A stretch of 64,000 nucleotides of DNA, taken from positions 1,798,001 to 1,862,000 of the forward strand of contig JAXGMQ010000001.1 of NCBI GenBank assembly GCA_040768585.1, given 5' to 3'. Shown here one piece after another: positions 41,572 to 49,785 of this stretch. Under the pieces are notes generated by a model, which was not told the DNA's origin, searched no databases, and saw only the letters and a list, made by a program, of their open reading frames with translations. The position numbers and the translations under genes are program-made. The DNA comes from JAXGMQ01 sp040768585. GTDB lineage: Bacteria > Caldisericota > Caldisericia > JAAYUI01. The first letter of the stretch is position 1. Each line of letters starts with the position of its first letter.

Positions 41572-42392
41572 ATATGTATTATGGATGCATTGGCGACAAA
41601 AGGTGTTTGGCATCATTCAAATGTTGAGCAGTATATTTTTCAGATAAAAGAAATTGCAGGTTACGCTAAAGATCTAATAAATCATCCAAAGCATGCACAT
41701 TTATCTGAGCGTTTCAACTATGATGTTATTTTATTTTCTGATTTAATACTTATATCTTTGCAATCAAAAAAAGAAAAAGAACAAGAAAGAGTATTACCAT
41801 ATATTGTGTCATTAAGTATCATTATTTCTGATATCCTTGCATACTCGTTTGTCAGAGGAGTTTTCTTTAGAGGGGCAATTTCACAAGGAGCGTATTTGAT
41901 AGAGAACAATGTTTTAGTTGGTCCAGCTGTTGATGATGCTGCGGGTTATTATGAAAAAGCGGATTGGTTAGGTGTAATAAGCACGCCTACCGCGTCCATG
42001 GCAATAGACAGCCTTATAATGACAAATAATGATTTGCAGGGATTTTTCCTCAGACACACAATCCCGATGCGTGACGGTGATAAGTGCAACTTATATGCAA
42101 TTGATTGGATTAAGCCCCTTTATGTTTATGCGAAAGAACTAAAAATACTTAGTGAACATAATGTCCCGATTAAAGCGTATATACTCCAACGGCTTACTAA
42201 AAAACCTATTCCCAACACAGCACAAATGAAGTACAAAAATACAGAAGATTTTATCGATATGTGTATATGTGAAATTCGAAATCATGAAGAAGATGAGGAT
42301 CTACATAAGTATCTTATAACAGATATACAAAATAATTAATGATAAATTGAAAACACTTAGAATTACGTTTCTATATTGATAATCGTATGTGT

Positions 42393-43157
42393 TTATTCAA
42401 CCTGATTCATTTCATTTTGCCAGATATTGTTAACAACCTTCTCTGCTTCTTTTGTATAACCACTTGGCACCGGCACCTCCGCCACATACGGCGTCATGCC
42501 AACTCTGGTTAGCACCGAGTAGTTGATGAAGATTGCTTTCCTTTTTGGGTTGTATTCCACTTTGTTCAGTTTTGTGGTGTGCTTGCCGATGAATGACTTG
42601 CTGCCCACAAAAACGTGCAGCTCCCTGCCCACAAGAGCGCTCTCCGTGCCAACAAACACATATCGACCGCCTCGGAGCATCTGCCAGTAAGAGATATGAG
42701 GGATAATAACCCCAAACAGAGAGACGAACACATAAATGCCCATACAGATAAGGAAGACGGTGAGACCGACTTCATCCCACACAAAGATTGTGAAAACGCC
42801 AGATATGACAACAAACAAAACACCCATAATGATGATGAGTCCTTTGTTTCTCTCCCATTGGTTGTCCTTTCTTCGCTTCGCAGCCTCTTTGACAAAATCC
42901 TTGTCAAGCTCCCAGGACACGACATCCTCTCCCCCCTGGGCGAGTTTGTTGTACATGCGTTTCCTTCTTGCGAGCATTGGGATGATTGCTACACAAGTCA
43001 GAGTCACAAGCACTCCAAGAAGCGAGAGCGCGAATCCGTAGTCGGTAGCGATTCCCATGATTGGGCTTATAAATGTCATGACCAATCCGACTGCTAAGAC
43101 AATGAAATTGGCTGTCAACCCGTGGTATGGAGGCACTTTTATGTCATTCTGGTTCAA
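42393..43157 (-). CDS. Unknown membrane protein with four helices
   Basis: The 254 residues have two pairs of hydrophobic helices (about 15-65 and 105-160) separated by a basic cytosolic loop, then a soluble C-terminal domain of about 90 residues. The start is TTG at 43157, supported by AAGGAG at the right spacing. No family recognised. It stands alone between the split gene and the tRNA-Cys gene. Confidence 0.7.
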   Translation of the reverse strand: MNQNDIKVPPYHGLTANFIVLAVGLVMTFISPIMGIATDYGFALSLLGVLVTLTCVAIIPMLARRKRMYNKLAQGGEDVVSWELDKDFVKEAAKRRKDNQWERNKGLIIIMGVLFVVISGVFTIFVWDEVGLTVFLICMGIYVFVSLFGVIIPHISYWQMLRGGRYVFVGTESALVGRELHVFVGSKSFIGKHTTKLNKVEYNPKRKAIFINYSVLTRVGMTPYVAEVPVPSGYTKEAEKVVNNIWQNEMNQVE

Positions 43158-43341
43158 GGCTTTTTCTCCTTGTGCATATTCTCTTTATCAACCAGGTATT
43201 CTAACACAGAAAAGTTAATTTGAGACAGTGGGTGGTAGCGGTAACCCCAAACGTTCAATTAACAAAGCATTTTTTTGTGTCGAACCCTTCTTGGGCACAG
43301 CGTTTTCCAAAAAATGCAGCAGCTTGATTTGTTTTCTATAC
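43158..43341. other. Intergenic gap, nothing firm
   Basis: Between the reverse membrane gene and the tRNA-Cys promoter. It contains an imperfect inverted repeat (GTTAATT near 43214 / AATTAAC near 43257) without convincing terminator features, and no coding potential. Confidence 0.4.
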
Positions 43342-43369
43342 TTGATTTGAAAAATCCCTTTGCTATATT
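43342..43369 (+). promoter_or_regulatory. tRNA-Cys promoter
   Basis: TTGATT (43342-43347) and TATATT (43364-43369), 16-nt spacer, 13 nt before the tRNA. Confidence 0.65.
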
Positions 43370-43382
43370 AAGTAACCGCAGA

Positions 43383-43457
43383 GGCGACGTAGCCAAGTGG
43401 TAAGGCGATGGTCTGCAAAATCATTATTCAGGGGTTCGATTCCCCTCGTCGCCTCCA
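43383..43457 (+). tRNA. tRNA-Cys (anticodon GCA)
   Basis: Acceptor GGCGACG/CGTCGCC, anticodon stem ATGGT/ATCAT with loop CTGCAAA (anticodon GCA), and T arm GGGGTTCGATTCCCC are all intact. CCA is encoded. Confidence 0.95.
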
Positions 43458-43536
43458 ACTTGTCCCCCTTAATTGAGAGCCGTTTTTTTGTTTTGTCTGA
43501 AATAACCCGTAAACCCTAATTCTTGGTCTACTCGCG

Positions 43537-44451
43537 TTAGCCCAACAGTTCTTTTTTCTGGTCAATCTTGCCGGTCTGTTTTTGGTGTTGCCCTGTTAAA
43601 ACAAGGTAGACACAGCTGTCAACCCAGGCAACAAGCAGAAGCGCAAGCGCAATCGGCGGAATAGCCCAAAATCTGAGATTATCGGTAAAGAACGTGATTC
43701 CCATCGACAAGGCAATAGTTGGCGCCATAACAAGCAAGATAAAACCGATGTTGCCGGTTGTGATATGGATTGAATATTTGATTGTGTCTATAAACCTCTC
43801 GGTTGATTCGAGCCTCAGATATGGGAGGTATGCCACCTTGATGAAAGCATAAGAAAGGAAGATGATTGCGCCGGATGCTGCAATCGACCACGGAGTAAAG
43901 AAATTGGCGGCTTCGAGAAACCCAGGAGTCGCGATGTATGTCTGGACTATCGTGCCGATAAATCCAGCAAGGAGAATTGTCAGAAGAGTTACCCACATAC
44001 CTGCTGTAAATCTGAAGATTGGCTTCACAGAAGATGTTATGGCTTCCATGAATTCAGTCTTATTCTTGATTTGTTCGACAATAACAAATGCAACAAGCCC
44101 AACCAGCAGGATGTAAACAGAGAGTTGAAGGAATGTTTGCACAAGACTAGAGATTGCCAGGAAGGTGAAATCCTGTTTTCTCCAGGCAACCTCACCGATG
44201 CTTTGCATATAGGGTTCATTGAAGACGTGAAAGCCGTGGTTGATGAGCTTTGGGTAGACGCTTGTAACCCATTCGGTGTAGGCAGGAACCCCAAAAAAAC
44301 TCCCGTTTGGTCTCATGAGTGCCATGAGTCTTTGGATGAACTCTGTCATGACAAAAGAGACAATCAGGATTATTCCATAGAGTTTGAGGAAGGTTTTACC
44401 ATTGAAAGATTTGCGAAGCAGGGCAAAAAGCAGCAGAAGTTTGTCTATCAT
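43537..44451 (-). CDS. Multi-pass membrane protein, paralogue F of a local family
   Basis: The 304 residues have about six helices. The family-like segment AYLPYLRLESTERFIDTIKYSIHITTGNIGF corresponds to an aromatic-rich strand, an S/T-x-x-K helix and a following helix shared, loosely, by the five other proteins up to 49397. It overlaps the preceding gene by 4 nt (ATGA). Resembles proteins annotated as DUF975- or GPDPase-membrane-domain-like, tentatively. Function unknown. Confidence 0.7.
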   Translation of the reverse strand: MIDKLLLLFALLRKSFNGKTFLKLYGIILIVSFVMTEFIQRLMALMRPNGSFFGVPAYTEWVTSVYPKLINHGFHVFNEPYMQSIGEVAWRKQDFTFLAISSLVQTFLQLSVYILLVGLVAFVIVEQIKNKTEFMEAITSSVKPIFRFTAGMWVTLLTILLAGFIGTIVQTYIATPGFLEAANFFTPWSIAASGAIIFLSYAFIKVAYLPYLRLESTERFIDTIKYSIHITTGNIGFILLVMAPTIALSMGITFFTDNLRFWAIPPIALALLLVAWVDSCVYLVLTGQHQKQTGKIDQKKELLG

Positions 44452-45269
44452 CGCTGCACCACCATTTTGTTCTTTTTGTTATCGATTGAGTCGAGATACA
44501 GCGGCATAAGCAGGGCAAGCTGGATGATAAAAAACAGCGACATGACAAGTTCAGTCAATCCAGGCATGTTTGTGACCAGACCAGTGATATATTGTGAGGC
44601 AAGGGTGAGGGGAAGCACTATGAATGCGATTGTTCCCGTGTGTTTACCCGTTTTACTCATTGAGTCGAAAATGGAGGCGGGGCCGCTCTTTTTCTCAAGC
44701 ACAACAATGTAGGGGGTGTATGCGAACCGAACGTATGCGTAGATCGCGACAGCAATAACCACAAGGAGTAGCAAAAGTCCAGCAATCATAAAAACGATGG
44801 CTCCGATTAAGAATCCGACAACTACGGCAAACAGAATCACGAGTGCTATTATCAGATTGGCAACAATCATCTGTGGGAGAGATTTTATGCCAGACTTGAA
44901 GAACGCTTTGATTTGCTCCCCAGGGCTTGATGAATCGTTCTTGAGAAAACCGACAAAACCACTCTGAACAAAGCCTGTTATCACAACAAATGTGAGAATA
45001 ATCAGGGCAAGAATAACATATAGAGTCGGTTGCATCTCGGGTGGGATTGAGTGAAAGAAGTCTGCTCCAGTCTTAATATTCTCGATTCCTGCCTTGAATA
45101 TCTCAGACAGCGTCAGCTGCATCGACGCAATCTTGCCGTGGAAGAACCAGAAAATGACACTGGGAACAAGTAGCAAAAGAGTTGAGAGAATCCACACACC
45201 AAAGAGACCGGAGGTCTTCTTTGAAACCAGCTTACCAAAGAAAACAAATGTATCACTGAGTTTGCTCAT
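44448..45269 (-). CDS. Multi-pass membrane protein, paralogue E of a local family
   Basis: From ATG 45269 the 273 residues hold about six helices, with a Gly-rich, very hydrophobic stretch in the middle and the family segment RFAYTPYIVVLEKKSGPASIFDSMSKTGKHTG. An upstream in-frame TTG (45272) is not needed. A TTGACC/TATACT promoter places transcription start at the ATG, so the mRNA is likely leaderless. Followed by paralogue F in the same unit. Confidence 0.7.
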   Translation of the reverse strand: MSKLSDTFVFFGKLVSKKTSGLFGVWILSTLLLLVPSVIFWFFHGKIASMQLTLSEIFKAGIENIKTGADFFHSIPPEMQPTLYVILALIILTFVVITGFVQSGFVGFLKNDSSSPGEQIKAFFKSGIKSLPQMIVANLIIALVILFAVVVGFLIGAIVFMIAGLLLLLVVIAVAIYAYVRFAYTPYIVVLEKKSGPASIFDSMSKTGKHTGTIAFIVLPLTLASQYITGLVTNMPGLTELVMSLFFIIQLALLMPLYLDSIDNKKNKMVVQR

Positions 45270-45276
45270 CAAACAG

Positions 45277-45304
45277 AGTATAGCCTACAAGAGGTGGTGG
45301 TCAA
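45277..45304 (-). promoter_or_regulatory. Promoter of paralogues E-F, leaderless configuration
   Basis: On the - strand TTGACC (45304-45299) and TATACT (45282-45277), 16-nt spacer, with 7 nt to the ATG at 45269. Confidence 0.65.
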
Positions 45305-45312
45305 CGAACCAT

Positions 45313-46260
45313 TTACTTTTGTTTTGCTATCGCCTCCTTTGCAATTGGGGTTGAGAGCAGCATGAAAAACATCAACGAGAGTGGGAAGAGAAGAATTGCG
45401 ATTGAGAACGTATGTCCAAAGAGGAGCATTGCTGCAAAACCGACGCTGGCCGGAAAGATTGAAAAAATAACAAGATTCCAGAAGTTGCCTCTTGAGGAAT
45501 TCCACCCCCTATCGAGGCATCTTCCAGAGGAGAATTCGGACGAGACGATAAAAAATGGGACAAGGGAAAACCTTGTTTGCCTATAGATGAGAGTCCAGTA
45601 CCCAACTCCAAGGAGGAGCCAGATGTTGAGTTCTCCAAATGCAAACGCTGATGCTAAATACACAAGTGCAAATAGGAACACGCATGCGATGAATGTTCGA
45701 ATACTAAAAATCAGTATCGCGCCAGCCATCCTGATGTACTGGGAGAATTTTATACTAAAGAATTTTGCAATCCTGTCATTGTCGGTTTCTGATTCATCTA
45801 GGAAAACATTTGCCATCCCACAGAGGAGATATGGGAGCAAGAGAAGAAACCATATTGAGTATATAAGGATCCATCTGCCAATCACTTTTAGCACATACAT
45901 CACAGACATATCAAGTGGCACCCAGAAGTAGATTCCGCCGTCATACTCCATCGAATACAATGTGTCCCACAGTTTCTCAGCCAAATACAAGTCTTTGAAA
46001 ACCTTGCCTACATCGACACTGTTTTCGTCTGCCAATTCATGGGCTGCTGCAAAATCTCTGTTTTGTATCGACTGAGCAAATTGCTGGGAAACCTTGGCAG
46101 AGGGAGAAACCTCAACACAAAATGGGTCACCTCGCCAGATGATATATGTGATTGATGGGAACAACAGGGTGACAAGAACAGAGACGAGAACGACCATTGA
46201 CAACTCTGAGCCTCTGTTCCTGAAGGCGTTTGCTGTAAATTCAAAGCATTTGGAAAGCAT
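45313..46260 (-). CDS. Multi-pass membrane protein, paralogue D of a local family
   Basis: The 315 residues have about six helices and one larger extracytoplasmic segment between helices 1 and 2 (residues about 45-115) containing a repeated Asp/Ala-rich helix. The family segment is FSLVPFFIVSSEFSSGRCLDRGWNSSRGNFW. It starts 14 nt after paralogue C, suggesting co-transcription. Function unknown. Confidence 0.7.
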   Translation of the reverse strand: MLSKCFEFTANAFRNRGSELSMVVLVSVLVTLLFPSITYIIWRGDPFCVEVSPSAKVSQQFAQSIQNRDFAAAHELADENSVDVGKVFKDLYLAEKLWDTLYSMEYDGGIYFWVPLDMSVMYVLKVIGRWILIYSIWFLLLLPYLLCGMANVFLDESETDNDRIAKFFSIKFSQYIRMAGAILIFSIRTFIACVFLFALVYLASAFAFGELNIWLLLGVGYWTLIYRQTRFSLVPFFIVSSEFSSGRCLDRGWNSSRGNFWNLVIFSIFPASVGFAAMLLFGHTFSIAILLFPLSLMFFMLLSTPIAKEAIAKQK

Positions 46261-46274
46261 AAGATTATCTCATA

Positions 46275-47204
46275 CTAGTATCCACTGCTTGGTGGTGGTT
46301 CGATTGGACCGTTGTATCTAGAGGGGTATTCATCCTCCGCTTGATTGAGGTGGAGAGCTTTTTCTCCGTCTATTTCATTATTGTCCAATTTCTCGGTTGC
46401 GTATTTGTAGAGAGGGAATACAAGGAATGCTATACCAATTGATTCAATGGCACTACTGAATGGGGTCGAAAGAATGCCAGCTACCGCGTTTGTGCTGTTC
46501 AAATTGAATCCATTGAATGCAAACGAAAGGAGAAAGGAAACAGCGTTCACGACAATAAAAATTCCAACCAGAGGCCAAAAAACCTTTTTTACCTTCTTTA
46601 CAGATGTTGATAGGCACGTCGTGACTTTCTGCTTTGTACAAATGATCTCGAATGGTGTAAAGCTGTAAAAAATGAGGAGTAACAATAATCCAATCATTAT
46701 GATTACCAGCAAAACATTGTAGGCATTAGTCCTTCCGAGTCCAACTGCGAATAGAATTATGGAGATTACAATTGAGGATAAAAAAACCACAGCAAGCATG
46801 ATGAGTCCTATCAACAGATATCCACCCATCACTCTCCCTATGTTAGACAGTCCACTTGAAAAGAAATGCGCAATCTTGTTTTCATGGTCGCCCCTGTTGT
46901 TGAGATAGCTGATGAAACCGCCAATTGTGAAGGAGCTGAGTATGAGTGTTGATGTTAGAATGACAACAACATACTTCATGGAGTACGATAAATACTGTGC
47001 TGCCTGCTCACCATTGACGAGAGCGCTCGACACCTCTGGACTCGTTATAAAGTCAAACTGTGAACCAATCATTTCAGGGTTGAACATGAGATAGTGCAGC
47101 AGTTGCGGGATAAGGTCAAATAATGCCACTATAAGGACAATGCCCACAAACACCCAAACGTTTTCGTTCACCAGTCTGGAGATTTCGTTAATGTGCTTTT
47201 TCAT
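46275..47204 (-). CDS. Multi-pass membrane protein, paralogue C of a local family
   Basis: The 309 residues start with an amphipathic NEISRLVNENVWVFVGIVL helix, nearly matching paralogue B, then about six membrane helices and the segment FTPFEIICTKQKVTTCLSTSVKKVKKVFW. A short cytosolic tail ends in PPPSSGY. AAGGGTGG precedes the ATG. Function unknown. Confidence 0.72.
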   Translation of the reverse strand: MKKHINEISRLVNENVWVFVGIVLIVALFDLIPQLLHYLMFNPEMIGSQFDFITSPEVSSALVNGEQAAQYLSYSMKYVVVILTSTLILSSFTIGGFISYLNNRGDHENKIAHFFSSGLSNIGRVMGGYLLIGLIMLAVVFLSSIVISIILFAVGLGRTNAYNVLLVIIMIGLLLLLIFYSFTPFEIICTKQKVTTCLSTSVKKVKKVFWPLVGIFIVVNAVSFLLSFAFNGFNLNSTNAVAGILSTPFSSAIESIGIAFLVFPLYKYATEKLDNNEIDGEKALHLNQAEDEYPSRYNGPIEPPPSSGY

Positions 47205-47241
47205 TTAGCCACCCTTTTCTACTTAAAGGATATAATTTTTA

Positions 47242-48156
47242 TCAATTCTGATTCGGTTTATTCTCAAATGGATCATCCACTTCTAACTTCTTTGCTGGTG
47301 GTTGCTCGCCAATCACGAGAATCCTATCGCTGTTTTCTGTTTTGTCTGTTTCGGAAGCGCTTTTATATAGAGGATAAAGTAGGAAGGTAACCGCAAGATT
47401 GCCCACAATGAAGTACAGGTATGCGACAATTATCGCGATTGAATAGGGAGAGTATGCGACGCCTAAAGTCCAGGATATGCCGTATCCCAAAAGATACAGC
47501 AGAGTGACTACCCCGAAGGTTGGCCAAAACAGCTTCCTTGCCTTTGCCATTGCGCTTGAGATGCAACGAGTCACTGGGAGATCAGAGAGCGCTACTTCGT
47601 AGGGGATATATGCGATGAATGTCGCAATGATGAGAGATAAAATCAAAGTCAACAAGCCCGATAAACTGAATATACTACCCGAGGAATCGTACCGCGAAGT
47701 GAGAAAAGCTGCCAATATAATTCCCAATACTATCCCGATTGCGACAGCAAAAAGAAGGAGTATAGCCATTTGAAGAAGGTAGCCTCCAAACATCCTACCC
47801 CACTTGTTCAATCCCTGGGTTGAAAAGAAACTGAATTTGTTCTTTTCGTCCTTGCCAGAGTCCAGATAAGACAGGAATCCACCCATTGTGAAAGAATTTA
47901 TTGCATACTGCAGAATAACAATAAGTATGAGTACCAATAAATACCCACCAACATTGTACCCATACTGCATATGACCATATGATTGAGAGGCTCGGAAGCC
48001 ATCAGAAAAGCTGTTTGTGAATAAATTTGTGCCAATCACCCTGTTTGAAATAACAACCGGAATGTACTCAAGGAATGTCATGAATAGGACAATACCAAAG
48101 AACATGCCGACATTTTCTGAAATCAGCTCAGACACCTTTTGGATATATTTTTGCAT
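47242..48156 (-). CDS. Multi-pass membrane protein, paralogue B of a local family
   Basis: The 304 residues are the closest relative of paralogue C: similar N-terminal helix (VSELISENVGMFFGIVL), FTMGGFLSYLDSGKDEKNKFSFFSTQGLNKWGRMFGGYLL, and the segment YIPYEVALSDLPVTRCISSAMAKARKLFW. About six helices and a charged cytosolic tail. The TACAAT -10 is 7 nt before the ATG, predicting a leaderless mRNA. Function unknown. Confidence 0.72.
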   Translation of the reverse strand: MQKYIQKVSELISENVGMFFGIVLFMTFLEYIPVVISNRVIGTNLFTNSFSDGFRASQSYGHMQYGYNVGGYLLVLILIVILQYAINSFTMGGFLSYLDSGKDEKNKFSFFSTQGLNKWGRMFGGYLLQMAILLLFAVAIGIVLGIILAAFLTSRYDSSGSIFSLSGLLTLILSLIIATFIAYIPYEVALSDLPVTRCISSAMAKARKLFWPTFGVVTLLYLLGYGISWTLGVAYSPYSIAIIVAYLYFIVGNLAVTFLLYPLYKSASETDKTENSDRILVIGEQPPAKKLEVDDPFENKPNQN

Positions 48157-48163
48157 GGTTAAA

Positions 48164-48191
48164 ATTGTATGTAGTTGTTGCCATATCGCAA
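48164..48191 (-). promoter_or_regulatory. Promoter of paralogue B, leaderless configuration
   Basis: On the - strand TTGCGA (48191-48186) and TACAAT (48169-48164), 16-nt spacer, with 7 nt to the ATG at 48156. Confidence 0.55.
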
Positions 48192-48323
48192 GATTTATTG
48201 ATTACCTTGTAATTGATAAAACATTCATATCATTGTTCGAACTTAATTTTGGTTATAGAAGTAAAGGGCTTTTATTCTGTGTCATGCTCATATCCACTAG
48301 TCTATAAAAATAATGGAGAAACC

Positions 48324-49397
48324 TTACAAATCAGACCTATTCGATTTTTTACTTTTCAGTTTCAGTTCAAGAAGTTTGTCGTATAACTCAATATCACCTT
48401 GTGTGATGTCTCTCTCCTCGATCTCCCCCTGCTCGATTTTTTTCAATAATTGGTCGTACTGAGCTTGCGTCACACCAATGGAATTCGACTCATCAATTGC
48501 ATCAAGAATATTCCCATATGCGTCACCAACTGATGTTTTGATGCTTCTTTGGGCAAGTCTTTGCGAAGCAAGGATGTAGAATGGGTATCCAATGAACATG
48601 GTAAATGTCAGCCACACGAGAAATTGAGCTAAGGTAAGCGGGAGATATAGATTGAAAAACTTGAACCTATAAAATGTGAGAAACAATTGAATCGTAGTGT
48701 GCAAGATGATGAAAAATATCGTTTCCCAGAACACAGTTTTTGCCTTTCTAATGGCAGAGATAAAGTAATCTGTAAACCTTCCACCAACAACTATCGCCTC
48801 GTATGACAGAAATTGAATAAACACACCAACAATCAAAGTGAGTGCGATGGTAATAAGCCAGAGGACAGCCAGCATATCCATTGTTTTATAGAAGTTGAAT
48901 TCTTTGATGAGCTGGAATTGTGTTGAATTTTCATGAGCGGTTATAACTATGAAATGAATCGCATACATCAAAAGAAGCGGCAAAACTGTTAGAAAAAATT
49001 GCACGATGTTCGCAATGAAAGAGGCATTGAATTTTGAGGTACAGTTGCGCCAGAAATTTGTCACAACCGAACGTGACTTACCTGCTCCCTCGTGGAAATA
49101 TGTTATTATTCCAGACTTGGTAAAGACAAACAACAGCAATGCAATGATCATAACAGCAATAACCATAAAAAGTGATACATCTGGATGGGAATGCACAAGT
49201 TTGTAATTATAAATAGCACTTATGCCTACCGTTATCCCTGTTTGCATCAGAAAAGAGGCAAACAGAACAAAGGCGAGCAGGATAAAGGTTAATACTATAT
49301 GACCTACCGACAAAACCCCTGATATTGCGATGATCCACAAAAACCCATGAATATCCTCTCTGATTCTTAAAAATATTCCATTTATTATTTTTCCCAT
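48324..49397 (-). CDS. Multi-pass membrane protein, paralogue A of a local family
   Basis: From ATG 49397 the 357 residues have about seven helices, the segment FLSYEAIVVGGRFTDYFISAIRKAKTVFW, and a charged, probably coiled C-terminal cytosolic tail (about the last 60 residues, rich in Glu/Gln/Lys). It is the longest and most distal of the six related proteins and has its own promoter. Function unknown. Confidence 0.7.
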   Translation of the reverse strand: MGKIINGIFLRIREDIHGFLWIIAISGVLSVGHIVLTFILLAFVLFASFLMQTGITVGISAIYNYKLVHSHPDVSLFMVIAVMIIALLLFVFTKSGIITYFHEGAGKSRSVVTNFWRNCTSKFNASFIANIVQFFLTVLPLLLMYAIHFIVITAHENSTQFQLIKEFNFYKTMDMLAVLWLITIALTLIVGVFIQFLSYEAIVVGGRFTDYFISAIRKAKTVFWETIFFIILHTTIQLFLTFYRFKFFNLYLPLTLAQFLVWLTFTMFIGYPFYILASQRLAQRSIKTSVGDAYGNILDAIDESNSIGVTQAQYDQLLKKIEQGEIEERDITQGDIELYDKLLELKLKSKKSNRSDL

Positions 49398-49404
49398 AGC
49401 AGGA

Positions 49405-49432
49405 AATGTAACCAAATCTTAACATGACGCAA
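49405..49432 (-). promoter_or_regulatory. Promoter of paralogue A, leaderless configuration
   Basis: On the - strand TTGCGT (49432-49427) and TACATT (49410-49405), 16-nt spacer, 7 nt before the ATG at 49397. Weaker match than the others. Confidence 0.45.
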
Positions 49433-49446
49433 TTAACCTCAAGTCC

Positions 49447-49475
49447 TTGACTGATATTGTCTCTCGTGATTAACT
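49447..49475 (+). promoter_or_regulatory. tRNA-Leu promoter
   Basis: TTGACT (49447-49452), 17-nt spacer, TTAACT (49470-49475), 13 nt before the tRNA. Confidence 0.55.
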
Positions 49476-49488
49476 TGCGGAGTTGTTT

Positions 49489-49571
49489 GCCGGAGTGGCG
49501 AAATGGTAGACGCACGGGACTTAAAATCCCGCGGTGGCGACACCGTGCCGGTTCGAGTCCGGCCTCCGGCA
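49489..49571 (+). tRNA. tRNA-Leu (anticodon TAA)
   Basis: Acceptor GCCGGAG/CTCCGGC, anticodon stem CGGGA/TCCCG with loop CTTAAAA (anticodon TAA), a long variable arm (GGTGGCGACACC), and T arm CCGGTTCGAGTCCGG. CCA is not encoded. Confidence 0.95.
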
Positions 49572-49785
49572 TTCTTTGTTGATATATTTCCAGAAAATAA
49601 ACCGAATATATATTCAGAATCAGCAATGATTGTTTATTTGCTGAAACTAATTAAATATCATTAAAACGCACTATATATAATAAAAACTCTTTTTACGTCA
49701 CCTTTTGCTTTTCCGCATGCTCTTGCTATCTTGTTTTTGGTAGAAGCAGTTTGGTAGCTGTTTTTAATAATTCGAGGAGTGTTTC

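Larger units (their letters stand above)
40825..41578. repeat. 7-bp target-site duplication flanking the IS
   Basis: ATATGTA occurs immediately before the left end (40825-40831) and immediately after the right end (41572-41578). IS1595-family elements usually make 8-bp duplications; here 7 bases match exactly. Confidence 0.9.
40753..42339 (+). pseudogene. Cyclase-fold-like gene split by an IS1595-type element
   Basis: Two pieces, 40753-40824 and 41572-42339, join in frame when the insertion (740 bp) and one copy of the 7-bp target repeat are removed. The restored protein is about 279 residues, running ...MNYGLICIMDALATKGVW... across the junction. Its N-terminal hydrophobic beta strand followed by D, and the later RGAISQG (G-A-I-S-x-G) and VGPAVDDAAGYYEKADWLGV blocks, resemble class-III nucleotide cyclase/GGDEF-like palm folds, but the catalytic metal residues are not clearly complete. 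In the present sequence, translation entering the element stops at TAA after about 31 codons. The 3' piece alone could start at ATG 41581 (252 residues), but would lack the first strand. Function unknown. Confidence 0.8.

Noticed and set aside
40753..42339. The split gene as a known defence system such as Pycsar or a CRISPR polymerase
   Set aside because: Only a loose resemblance to a palm fold is visible, with no effector gene beside it; naming a system would go beyond the evidence.
42615..43097. 160-codon open frame on the + strand opposite the 254-residue membrane protein
   Set aside because: His/Asp/Asn-rich mirror translation without any family; the - strand frame has a ribosome binding site and membrane helices.
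44071..44712. 213-codon open frame on the + strand opposite membrane paralogues E and F
   Set aside because: The reverse frames have clear membrane-protein character, overlaps of ATGA type and a promoter; the forward frame has none of these.
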